This document shows, in pieces, positions 18,515-25,008 of a DNA stretch of 33,384 bases (positions within the stretch are counted from its first letter, which is position 1; each line of letters begins with the position of its first letter). The notes under the pieces were generated by a model, which was not told the origin of the DNA, made no database searches, and was given only the letters and a program-made list of their open reading frames with translations. Source of the DNA: Candidatus Omnitrophota bacterium (GTDB lineage Bacteria > Omnitrophota > Gorgyraeia > Zapsychrales > Aceulaceae); the NCBI GenBank assembly GCA_028693815.1, contig JAQUUP010000011.1, positions 8,141 to 41,524 on the forward strand, given 5' to 3'. Position numbers and translations under genes: made by a program.

Positions 18515-19192
18515 ATGGACAAAAGAGAGAATCTTATCAAGTTTATTATCTTACCTCTTGCGATAAGCGTTTTGTGGGGCATTTTAATGATACTGCTTTT
18601 AGCAAAAGGTCCTGTTTTCTTATCTATAGTGTTTAATTCTTTTGTTCCTGGTCTTGCTTTTATGATTTCCCCGTTTTTGGTTTTAATTCTTTTTGGAGTT
18701 TCTATTGGAGATCTATGGGTAAAATATGTTAGAAAGAGAAGAATTGGAACTCCTAAATTTTTTTATTTATTTTTTATTTGTATTTTTCTTTATTATGCCA
18801 CATCATTTCTTTCTTTTCATGTGCAGGCCCAGTATCTTAAGATTACAGACCAAAAGGCTTTTGAGTCAGCAAAGCATGTTGCAGAATATTATATTGAGAA
18901 TGAAGCTTTGCCTAAGAAGGTTCCCGATTGGAAGGGCGAGTCAGAAGAAATTAATTTCTTAGGAATAGAGTCAACATTGACTTATGAACCAGATCTTGAT
19001 ACTAATAATTTTATAGTTGAAGTTTTTTTAAGAATTAATCCGGGGCCTAGGCTTTGGCAGAGGGATGTCAAAGGTGAGTGCTTGAAAGACAAGTGTATCA
19101 TTCAAAGGTATCGTGAGGACCCAGAACAAGACGGAATGATAGAGGAAGAAATTAAAATAGAAAGAGATAGAATATTGCGGAATGAATCTTGA
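18515..19192 (+). CDS. Membrane protein of unknown function lying between two integrase fragments
   Basis: A start at 18515 (225 residues) is preferred over the in-frame ATG at 18467, because the latter has GGAG only one base away whereas 18515 has AAGGTAGG at a usable distance. Three TM helices are visible (roughly 7-30, 35-66 and 80-98), followed by a ~125-residue soluble C-terminal part with a helix, beta segments and a Cys pair (CLKDKC). No family is recognised. The gene fills the space where the central part of the flanking integrase should be, and its stop overlaps the second integrase fragment by 11 bases. It may be cargo inserted into, or recombined with, the integrase gene. Confidence 0.55.
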   Translation: MDKRENLIKFIILPLAISVLWGILMILLLAKGPVFLSIVFNSFVPGLAFMISPFLVLILFGVSIGDLWVKYVRKRRIGTPKFFYLFFICIFLYYATSFLSFHVQAQYLKITDQKAFESAKHVAEYYIENEALPKKVPDWKGESEEINFLGIESTLTYEPDLDTNNFIVEVFLRINPGPRLWQRDVKGECLKDKCIIQRYREDPEQDGMIEEEIKIERDRILRNES

Positions 19193-19319
19193 GTTTCGCG
19201 GAGAGCCTTATAAAGATATTAGAGCTTCTTTCTTTACAGCTAAAGAGAAATCTGGTATAGTTAATTTTCGTTTCCACGATTTGAGGCATATTTTTGCTTC
19301 TCATCTAATAGATTTATAG
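19182..19319 (+). pseudogene. C-terminal catalytic fragment of a tyrosine recombinase/integrase
   Basis: A 45-codon frame beginning ATG at 19182 reads GEPYKDIRASFFTA, then RFHDLRHIFASHLIDL and a stop at 19317-19319. HDLRH holds the conserved His and Arg of the recombinase active site (HxxR box), and the upstream phrase matches the usual linker of phage integrases. The segment after the HxxR box, including the second His box and the nucleophilic Tyr, is missing, as is everything before. It is a remnant and cannot be active. Confidence 0.8.
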
Positions 19320-19451
19320 ATTTTGGAGAAATGGCAGGCTGATTTATCTTGGAATGAGATAAATGAAATCAGCACGCGCATTTCAATAAATTTTTGGAGA
19401 AATGGCAGGCAAAAATTTCCTTTAGTTATTCTGATTTCTTAAGAGAAATTT

Positions 19452-19497
19452 GCACGCACATTTTACCTTAGTGTAAGAATTTAGGGAGAAATGGCAG
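19452..19497 (+). repeat. 46-bp direct repeat (copy 1) of the tRNA-Ser upstream region
   Basis: This segment is identical to 19584-19629. It runs from GCACGCACATTTTACC through GTGTAAGAATTTAGG to the tRNA bases GGAGAAATGGCAG. Copy 2 continues into the real tRNA; copy 1 diverges after the 13th tRNA base. The promoter-proximal region and tRNA start were thus duplicated together. Confidence 0.9.
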
Positions 19498-19586
19498 GCC
19501 AATTTTCTAAAGTATTTATTTAATATTTAGCAGAAATGGCAGGCCAATTTTCTAAAGTATTTATTTAATATTTAGCAGAAATGGCA
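19487..19586 (+). repeat. 45-bp perfect tandem repeat, 2.2 copies
   Basis: The stretch repeats exactly with a 45-base period over 100 bases. Each unit contains AAATGGCAGGCCAATTTTCT and ATTTATTTAATATTTAGCAG. Absence of divergence points to recent duplication, for example by replication slippage or recombination. Confidence 0.9.
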
Positions 19587-19616
19587 CGCACATTTTACCT
19601 TAGTGTAAGAATTTAG

Positions 19617-19704
19617 GGAGAAATGGCAGAGTGGTTGAATGCGGCGGTCTTGAAAACCGTTGAGGTTAACGCCTCCGAGGGTTCGAATCCTTCTTTCTCC
19701 GCCA
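19617..19704 (+). tRNA. tRNA-Ser (anticodon UGA)
   Basis: The 88-base gene folds as a class II tRNA: acceptor stem GGAGAAA/TTTCTCC with discriminator G and encoded CCA; D-arm with GAGTGGTTGAATG; anticodon stem GCGGT/ACCGT with loop CTTGAAA (anticodon TGA at 19651-19653); a long variable arm (GAGGTTAACGCCTC); and a T-loop TTCGAAT. It reads UCA and, by wobble, other UCN serine codons. An identifiable terminator follows. Confidence 0.97.
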
Positions 19705-19714
19705 TTTACATCAA

Positions 19715-19755
19715 AAATAGACTTCGTTCCCTTTGGGCGAAGTCTATTTCTTTTT
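19715..19755 (+). terminator. Rho-independent terminator after tRNA-Ser
   Basis: A 12-bp perfect stem (AAATAGACTTCG 19715-19726 / CGAAGTCTATTT 19738-19749) with an 11-base loop is followed by CTTTTT. Its right half, CTTTGxGCGAAGTCTATTTC, recurs at about 19836-19855, and its general form resembles the hairpins of the downstream repeat family. Confidence 0.9.
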
Positions 19756-19768
19756 AGAAAGAAATGAA

Positions 19769-20071
19769 GGAGCATGCTTTTAAGCCTCCGTGCTTAAAAG
19801 TACTCCGCCAATAAAGTATTAATGAACTCTGAACCCTTTGAGCGAAGTCTATTTCTTTTTAAGGAGCTTCGACACGCTTTGCGTGCGAAGTAAATTCGCG
19901 CAGCAACTTGCGAGCATTGCATTTCACAAGATGCGCGCTCATTTAAGCCTCCGTGCTTAAAAGTACTCCGCCAATAAAGTATTAATAAAACTCCGAAACT
20001 CTTTGCGTGCGGAGTAAATTCGCATAAGGTAACTTATGAGCACTTTGTTATATAAGATTGCGTGCTCATTT
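19769..20071 (+). repeat. Downstream cluster of covarying hairpin repeats
   Basis: This non-coding stretch holds a 45-base exact direct repeat (19779-19823 and 19942-19986, starting TTTAAGCCTCCGTGC) and two 84-base structured units (about 19861-19944 and 19988-20071). Each unit has hairpin 1 (CTTCG...CGAAG at 19867-19890; CTCCG...CGGAG at 19991-20014), hairpin 2 (CGCA...TGCG; CATAAG-GTAA-CTTATG at 20023-20038) and hairpin 3 (GAGC...GCTC at 19912-19940; GAGCAC...GTGCTC at 20038-20067), ending in (G/T)GCG(C/T)GCTCATTT. Paired positions differ in both arms together, so base-pairing seems to be selected. Another hairpin, GGAG...CTCC, lies at 19769-19806. Nothing coding is seen from 19705 to 20128. 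Confidence 0.75.
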
Positions 20072-20090
20072 ATGTTAAATTCTAATAACT

Positions 20091-20120
20091 TTAGAATTTG
20101 CTTTTGTGGTGTGGTAAAAT
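20091..20120 (+). promoter_or_regulatory. Putative extended -10 promoter of the rsmB-like gene
   Basis: TGGTAAAAT (20112-20120) is an extended -10 element with a weak TTAGAA 18 bases upstream. The start codon is only 8 bases past the -10 box and lacks a Shine-Dalgarno, so the transcript may be leaderless. Confidence 0.4.
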
Positions 20121-20128
20121 GAGTTTCA

Positions 20129-21427
20129 ATGAAATCTCAAGAACACAATCATTCAAAACATAATTATGCTCGAGCATTGAGTTATTCGAATGCTATTTCC
20201 GAAATTTTTTATGCGGTGATGCGTAAGAGATATCCTTTGGATCGAGAAATAAAGAATTATTTTAGAAAACATAAAGAGTGTGGATCTAAAGATCGTTTTT
20301 TGATTACGGAATCGTTGTTTAGTTTATTTCGCTGGTATGGATGGGTGAAAGGGAAGCTGCCAAATAATCAGCCTGAAAATCCTTTAAAGTCAAAAAAGTT
20401 TTGTGTAGGCTTATCAGCGGTTTTATGGTTGGATAATCAGCCGTTTGTTCAATTTATGGAAATATTGTATGATGCCGCGGGAATTGATGCTACGTGGCTT
20501 AAAAGTTCACCAGATTTAATTGAGGATAAAATAAAGGGTTTAAGTCATTTTTTTAAGATTAGAAAATGCGATGTTCTTGATTTGGTTCCTGAGTGGTTTA
20601 GAAAAGAAATTAAAGACGATGATTTAAGGAGTATGATTGAGCCATTCCAAAAGCGTCCGCCTATTTGGATACGGGTGCAGAATAACGCAGAAGAAATAGT
20701 ATTCAAAGAATTGAAGAATCTAGGGATTGATTTGGCTCAGCATGAAGGAATTTCAAATGCTTTTAAGTTGTCGACGAGTAAACTTAATCTTAAAGATATT
20801 GAATCATATCAAAATGGTTTATTTGAAATTCAAGATTTAGCAAGTCAATGTTTGGGGCTTGCCTGTGGAGTTTCTGCAGATCAATCTTGGTGGGATGTTT
20901 GTGCTGGTGCAGGAGGAAAGAGCCTTTTGTTGGCAGATCAAATGAAAGGGCAGGGTAAAATTGTTGCGACAGGTAATCGCGAAGAGATAAAAAAGCGAGC
21001 AACGAGAGCTAATTTTAAGAATATTTGTATTACAGATTTAGATAAAATTGTTTTGAGTCAGCATAGTTTTGATGGCGTGCTTGTTGATGCGCCGTGTTCT
21101 TGCACAGGGACTTGGCGTCGAAATCCTGATTTACGATGGACTTCTTTACGCAATGTTTGCGAGCAATCGGCTTGTGTTCAGAAGGAAATTTTGGAATTTG
21201 CTTTTAAAAAAGTAAAGCCTGGGGGTGTTTTGGTTTATGCGACATGTAGTCTAAGTGTTCAGGAAAATGAAGACATTGTCAGTCATTTCTTAAAGACGTC
21301 TCCTGAGTTTGCATTGGAAGATTTTTTTCATCCTCTTACAGGAAAGCCCACAGGCGGCATGATGCACGTTAAGTTTGATTTGGATGACTGTGACGCAACA
21401 TTTGCCGCACGTTTCCGTAGAAAATAG
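20129..21427 (+). CDS. rsmB: RsmB/Sun/NOP2-family RNA (cytosine-5) methyltransferase
   Basis: The 432-residue protein, near the usual RsmB length, has an N-terminal helical NusB-like region (~15-150) and a C-terminal Rossmann methyltransferase. Visible motifs: SAM site DVCAGAGGKS (256-265), motif IV DAPCSCTGTWRRNPDLRW with Cys323 (release of product) and motif VI YATCSLSVQENE with the nucleophilic Cys373. By homology it methylates 16S rRNA at C967; the substrate is inferred, and other family members target different cytosines. The sugar-contact region of motif II looks degenerate (VATGNREEIKKRA instead of an acidic residue), which is odd but not disabling. It is the first of three genes running in the same direction. 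Confidence 0.88.
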   Translation: MKSQEHNHSKHNYARALSYSNAISEIFYAVMRKRYPLDREIKNYFRKHKECGSKDRFLITESLFSLFRWYGWVKGKLPNNQPENPLKSKKFCVGLSAVLWLDNQPFVQFMEILYDAAGIDATWLKSSPDLIEDKIKGLSHFFKIRKCDVLDLVPEWFRKEIKDDDLRSMIEPFQKRPPIWIRVQNNAEEIVFKELKNLGIDLAQHEGISNAFKLSTSKLNLKDIESYQNGLFEIQDLASQCLGLACGVSADQSWWDVCAGAGGKSLLLADQMKGQGKIVATGNREEIKKRATRANFKNICITDLDKIVLSQHSFDGVLVDAPCSCTGTWRRNPDLRWTSLRNVCEQSACVQKEILEFAFKKVKPGGVLVYATCSLSVQENEDIVSHFLKTSPEFALEDFFHPLTGKPTGGMMHVKFDLDDCDATFAARFRRK

Positions 21428-21483
21428 CAAAAGTCTTCTCCTTGTAGAAGAGAAGCATTTGTGCAATAATTGATGATAAAAAT

Positions 21484-22257
21484 ATGATGAATCTTAAAGA
21501 AATTACGAGTTTAAAGAATACAAAAATCAAGTGGTTGAAAAAATTGTCGCAAAAGAAGCATCGTCGGCAAAACAATCAATTTATTGTTGAGAACTTGACG
21601 ATTATTTATGATGCATTAAAAAGCGGCTATGATTTTCAAGATTTGTTTGTAACAAAAGATTTTGTCGATAGACATCAGGAAAAATTTGAATATTTGCAAG
21701 AAAAATCGAAAGTGCCAGAGTATTATTTAATTGATGAAGAGTTGAATAAATATTATTCACAGCTAGATACTCCTTCGGGCATTACAGCGGTTTATGAACC
21801 TAAGCCGTCTTCTTTGGATCAGGCTAAGTCGGTTGTTTATTTAAATGGCATTAAAGACCCCGGTAACATGGGAACGATTATGCGCAGTGCGTTGGCTTTT
21901 GGTGTCTCTAACGTTGTGTTAGATGCGACCTGTGTTGATATTTATAATCCTAAAGTTATCAATGCGGCAAAGGATGCAATTTTTAAATTAAATATTATTG
22001 AAGATTCTCTTGGGGTTTGGCTTAAAAAAAACAAGGGTGTTTTGCCCATTTATGTGGCCAATTCTAGCGATGGAATTAGTTTGTCAGAGGTTAAGTCGGG
22101 CAAAAGATTTTGTTTGGTTTTGGGATCCGAAAGCCACGGAGTTAGTGAAGAAATCGTACAATTAGCAGATAAGAATATTCGCATAGAGATAACAGGCGAC
22201 ATTGAGTCTTTAAACGTATCTTCAGCAGCTGCAATTTTACTTTATGGATTGAAATGA
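21484..22257 (+). CDS. SpoU/TrmH-family RNA 2'-O-methyltransferase
   Basis: The 257-residue protein has an N-terminal substrate-binding domain (1-105, starting with the typical ITSLKNTKIKWLKKL) and a SPOUT knot domain. Knot motifs are clear: motif 1 NGIKDPGNMGTIMRSA (121-136), motif 2 LGSESHGVS (213-221) and motif 3 ESLNVSSAAAILLYG (241-255). It transfers methyl from SAM to a ribose 2'-OH of rRNA or tRNA; the particular nucleotide cannot be told. The start may be 21484 or the adjacent ATG at 21487. No strong Shine-Dalgarno is present. Its stop overlaps the next ATG (ATGA), coupling it to the FAD dehydrogenase. Confidence 0.92.
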   Translation: MMNLKEITSLKNTKIKWLKKLSQKKHRRQNNQFIVENLTIIYDALKSGYDFQDLFVTKDFVDRHQEKFEYLQEKSKVPEYYLIDEELNKYYSQLDTPSGITAVYEPKPSSLDQAKSVVYLNGIKDPGNMGTIMRSALAFGVSNVVLDATCVDIYNPKVINAAKDAIFKLNIIEDSLGVWLKKNKGVLPIYVANSSDGISLSEVKSGKRFCLVLGSESHGVSEEIVQLADKNIRIEITGDIESLNVSSAAAILLYGLK

Positions 22258-23903
22258 ATAAAAATTTAGAAAATAGTCTTATTAGAATTGATGAGATTCT
22301 CCTGGCTCTTGATGAGAAAGAAAGTCTTTTGGGAGATAAAATTTCGAAGATTTTAGGAATCAACGAAAAGGAGATTCTTCGCTATTCTCTTGTCAGACGT
22401 GCTGTTGATTCGCGCAAGAAGGAAAATATTTCTTTTGTTTATTCTGTTGATGTAGAGATCAAAAATCCTCAAAATTATTTATCTCGCCAAAAGCGGTTGT
22501 CGTCTACATTAAGAAAGAAAGCTCTTCGCCATAAAGTGCGATGGCACAAGCCGTATGATTATAAAATTAAAAAAGTTGCATTAGATGGTTCTTCCCGTCC
22601 GATTGTTGTGGGTGCTGGGCCAAGCGGATTGTTTTGTGCTTTAGTTCTTGCTCAGGCAGGTTTGAAGCCTCTGGTTGTTGAGCGTGGGGCAGATGTAGAT
22701 GTACGCGTTAAAGACGTGAGCACATTTTTTTCGAAAGGAAAACTTGATTTGAATTCTAATGTGCAGTTTGGAGAGGGTGGGGCAGGTACTTTTTCAGATG
22801 GTAAATTGTATACGAATATCAAGGATTCGCGGACAAAATATATCTTTGATCATCTGGTTGAGGCAGGTGCTCCAAAACGGATTGCTATAGATGCTCATCC
22901 GTATATTGGAACTGATAAGCTATGCATTGTTGTAAAAAATTTGCGTAAGAAGATTATGGAGCTTGGCGGTGAGGTAAAATTTAATACATGTTTCACAGAT
23001 GTTGAGGTCGATAACAAGAAAGTTGCTGCGATTATTCTTAACAAACAGGAGAAGGTTTTGGTTGATCATCTTGTTGTTGCTATCGGACATTCTGCACGAG
23101 ATACATATCAAATGCTTTATGAAAAGAATTTAGCAATGAAGGCCAAGTCGTTTTCTGTTGGCTTAAGGATTGAGCATCCTGCTGAATTAATTAATAAATC
23201 TCAATACGGGAAGTATTATAATCATCCAAAGCTCCAGACGGCAAGATATAAGCTTGTTGCGCATCTTGAAGGTAAGCGTTCAGTTTATACTTTTTGTATG
23301 TGTCCTGGAGGTTCAGTTGTTGCGGCTTCTTCGGAGAAGGGAATGGTTGTTGTTAACGGGATGAGTGCTTATGCGCAGAGTGGAAAGAATTCTAATAGTG
23401 CTCTTATGGTTAACGTGACTCCTGAGGATTTTGGCTCAGATCATCCTTTGGCAGGAATTGAGTTTCAGCGTACTTGGGAGCGCGCAGCATTTATCCTTGG
23501 AGGAAAAGATTATTGTGCGCCAGCACAGCTTGTTGGTGATTTCTTAAAAGGTTTGCCGTCCGAAGAAATCGGGAGCGTTGACTCAACGTATAAACCTGGA
23601 GTTGTGATGACGTCTTTGACAGGGTGTTTGCCGGATTATGTTATTGAAAGCATTAAATTGGCATTACCGATTTTAGACCGAAAAATCAAGGGGTTTGCTC
23701 AAGAAGATGCTTTGCTTGTTGGCGTTGAAACGCGAAGTTCCGCTCCAGTAAGATTTATGCGCAATGAAAGTCTACAGTCTAACATTGCAGGAATTTATCC
23801 TGCTGGGGAAGGTTCTGGATATGCGGGAGGAATTGTTTCATCTGCTGTTGATGGAATCAAAGCTGCTGAAAGTATTATCGGTAAATTTTGCACTCGAAAT
23901 TAA
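22254..23903 (+). CDS. FAD-dependent dehydrogenase (COG2509-type)
   Basis: The 549-residue protein carries an N-terminal ~100-residue domain (with VVRR-like SLVRRAVDSRKK and YSVDVE) typical of this family, and then the FAD-binding Rossmann signature VVGAGPSGLFCALVLAQAG (118-136) with E143 for the ribose. Next come NVQFGEGGAGTFSDGKLYT, characteristic of COG2509/HI0933-like flavoproteins, and a C-terminal FAD motif YPAGEGSGYAGGIVSSAVDG. It is an intact cytosolic oxidoreductase whose substrate is unknown in the family. The ATGA overlap with the methyltransferase gene indicates one operon. Confidence 0.9.
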   Translation: MNKNLENSLIRIDEILLALDEKESLLGDKISKILGINEKEILRYSLVRRAVDSRKKENISFVYSVDVEIKNPQNYLSRQKRLSSTLRKKALRHKVRWHKPYDYKIKKVALDGSSRPIVVGAGPSGLFCALVLAQAGLKPLVVERGADVDVRVKDVSTFFSKGKLDLNSNVQFGEGGAGTFSDGKLYTNIKDSRTKYIFDHLVEAGAPKRIAIDAHPYIGTDKLCIVVKNLRKKIMELGGEVKFNTCFTDVEVDNKKVAAIILNKQEKVLVDHLVVAIGHSARDTYQMLYEKNLAMKAKSFSVGLRIEHPAELINKSQYGKYYNHPKLQTARYKLVAHLEGKRSVYTFCMCPGGSVVAASSEKGMVVVNGMSAYAQSGKNSNSALMVNVTPEDFGSDHPLAGIEFQRTWERAAFILGGKDYCAPAQLVGDFLKGLPSEEIGSVDSTYKPGVVMTSLTGCLPDYVIESIKLALPILDRKIKGFAQEDALLVGVETRSSAPVRFMRNESLQSNIAGIYPAGEGSGYAGGIVSSAVDGIKAAESIIGKFCTRN

Positions 23904-23923
23904 ATCGCCTGATTTATTTACTT

Positions 23924-23955
23924 TTAAAGAGAGTTGACAAGCGAACACTCTTTAA
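23924..23955 (+). promoter_or_regulatory. Inverted repeat overlapping a TTGACA -35 box (operator or terminator)
   Basis: TTAAAGAGAGTT (23924-23935) pairs with AACACTCTTTAA (23944-23955) across an 8-base centre with one mismatch. The sequence lies 20 bases after the FAD dehydrogenase. No T-tract follows, so it is a poor terminator. TTGACA (23934-23939) lies inside it, with TAAGCT 17 bases downstream as a possible -10. An operator controlling the CheX-like/receiver/kinase genes is plausible. Confidence 0.4.
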
Positions 23956-24006
23956 TTAAGCTATTAATATATTAATTTATTGATTTCTTACTAAGGAGAA
24001 ATATTT

Positions 24007-24570
24007 ATGTTTTTATTTGGGAAAAAAGACGATGAAGGTATCTCCGGACAGCTTGAGATTGATTTGATCATGTCTGCTCGTAAAGCTATTGAAAGAACAG
24101 CAGAAAAAAAGATTAATGTGAAGCTTGTTGACAAACCAAAGATTCTGCAAAAACCTGTTGTTATGTGGCAAAATAAGATGAAAGTTTGTCGTCCGACAGA
24201 TTGTGTTTATGTTTCTGCCATTGTTATTGAAACAGGTGATCCAAAGAACAAGGGTATCGCAATCTTGTTTATTCCAGAGGAGGTTGCTGAGTTTATTGCA
24301 ACAGCTTCTGGGGTTCCTTTCTCTGAAGGGTATGATGGTGTTATGCGGGCTTGTGGAGAGTTTTTAAATGATGTTCTAGAACGGTTTAAGGGGTATCTTC
24401 AAAAGCTTGGATATCAAGAATTAAATTTCTCGCAACCTCAAAATTTTTCATCGCGTGTTGATCAGCTTTTTGATTACAATAGATTATCAAAATTTGAGAT
24501 GACTTTTTTTAGAAATAAGTCAAAATTTGTTCAGCTTGAGCTTGGGATCGGATCGCTTAAAAAGAAATAA
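24007..24570 (+). CDS. CheX-like (CheC/CheX/FliY class) phosphatase-domain protein
   Basis: The 187-residue protein starts after a strong Shine-Dalgarno (AAGGAG). In its middle, ACGEFLNDVLERFKGYLQ holds E118-x-x-N121, the ExxN pair that CheC/CheX/FliY phosphatases insert into the receiver active site. The surrounding pattern (helix with ExxN, then a loop NFSQPQNF and a beta strand) agrees with CheX. The remaining halves are diverged, and only one ExxN site is visible, as in CheX. It is followed 25 bases later by a stand-alone receiver, its most likely substrate. No CheA, CheW or flagellar gene is nearby, so this is probably not classical chemotaxis. Confidence 0.6.
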   Translation: MFLFGKKDDEGISGQLEIDLIMSARKAIERTAEKKINVKLVDKPKILQKPVVMWQNKMKVCRPTDCVYVSAIVIETGDPKNKGIAILFIPEEVAEFIATASGVPFSEGYDGVMRACGEFLNDVLERFKGYLQKLGYQELNFSQPQNFSSRVDQLFDYNRLSKFEMTFFRNKSKFVQLELGIGSLKKK

Positions 24571-24595
24571 ATAAAGTTTAACTTAAGGAGGATAT

Positions 24596-24985
24596 ATGTG
24601 GAAAGTTTTAGTTGTTGATGATAATAAAAATAATTGTGATTTGCTTGTCTCAACATTAGATGGTCTTGCGGCATGTGATGTTTGTCAAAATGGCGAAGAT
24701 GCATTATCTGCCTATAAGAAATCTGTTGATGAAAAAAGCCCTTATCAAGCGATTCTGCTAGATGTTGCTATGCCTGGAATTGATGGTATTGATGTTTTAA
24801 AGTCGATTCGAAATAAGGAAGAAGAAAGAGGTGTTTCGGAAGGCAAGGGCGTGCCTATTTTTATGGTTACAGCCCATAAAGAACATTTTATGGATGCATT
24901 TAATATTGGCTGCACAGAATATATTTTGAAACCGATTGAGCCGGATAAGGTTATTTTTAAACTTAAAGAGAAGCTCGGCGAATAA
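24596..24985 (+). CDS. Single-domain response regulator
   Basis: The 129-residue protein is a bare receiver domain: acidic pair D8/D9, phosphoacceptor D56 (ILLDVAMPGIDG), T92 and K112 (LKPIEPDK). All key residues are present, so it should accept phosphate. An insertion around residues 73-85 (Glu/Arg/Gly-rich) slightly lengthens the loop before beta-4. The start is supported by AAGGAGG. It lies between the CheX-like gene and the kinase gene, with 23 bases to the latter, and most probably shuttles phosphate in this module. Confidence 0.92.
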   Translation: MWKVLVVDDNKNNCDLLVSTLDGLAACDVCQNGEDALSAYKKSVDEKSPYQAILLDVAMPGIDGIDVLKSIRNKEEERGVSEGKGVPIFMVTAHKEHFMDAFNIGCTEYILKPIEPDKVIFKLKEKLGE

Positions 24986-25008
24986 AGTATTGTTTGCTTA
25001 AACGTTAA

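Larger units (their letters stand above)
19325..19616 (+). repeat. Array of tRNA-Ser 5'-end copies joined to variable hairpins
   Basis: Five copies of a 15-base sequence, GGAGAAATGGCAGGC or close variants, start at 19325, 19396, 19485, 19530 (GCAG...) and 19575 (GCAG...CACGC). The first 13 bases equal the first 13 bases of the tRNA-Ser gene that follows at 19617. After most copies comes an imperfect hairpin whose arms differ from unit to unit (GCTGATTT/AAATCAGC; GCAAAAATTTC/GAAATTTGC; GCCAATTTTCT/AGCAGAAATGGC). Three units close with GCACGC(A/G)CATTT at 19372, 19452 and 19584. No coding potential is seen. It could be serial attachment-site duplication or a mobile hairpin repeat. Confidence 0.8.

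Noticed and set aside
19325-19616. CRISPR array
   Set aside because: Repeats are irregularly spaced (71, 89, 45, 45, 42 bases), the between-sequences are partly identical and form hairpins, and no cas genes are present.
19572-19775. Minus-strand open frame of 67 codons across the tRNA-Ser gene
   Set aside because: It runs through the tRNA and its terminator and contains the RRIRTLGG-type phrase that commonly results from translating tRNA-Ser antisense. No ribosome site.
19325-20071. Integron attC-type cassette array
   Set aside because: No GTTRRRY/RYYYAAC core sites, and the integrase remnant resembles phage-type enzymes, not IntI.
21432-21455. Terminator between the rsmB-like and SpoU-like genes
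   Set aside because: The small CTTCT/AGAAG hairpin lacks a T-tract and the gap is only 56 bases, so read-through is more likely.
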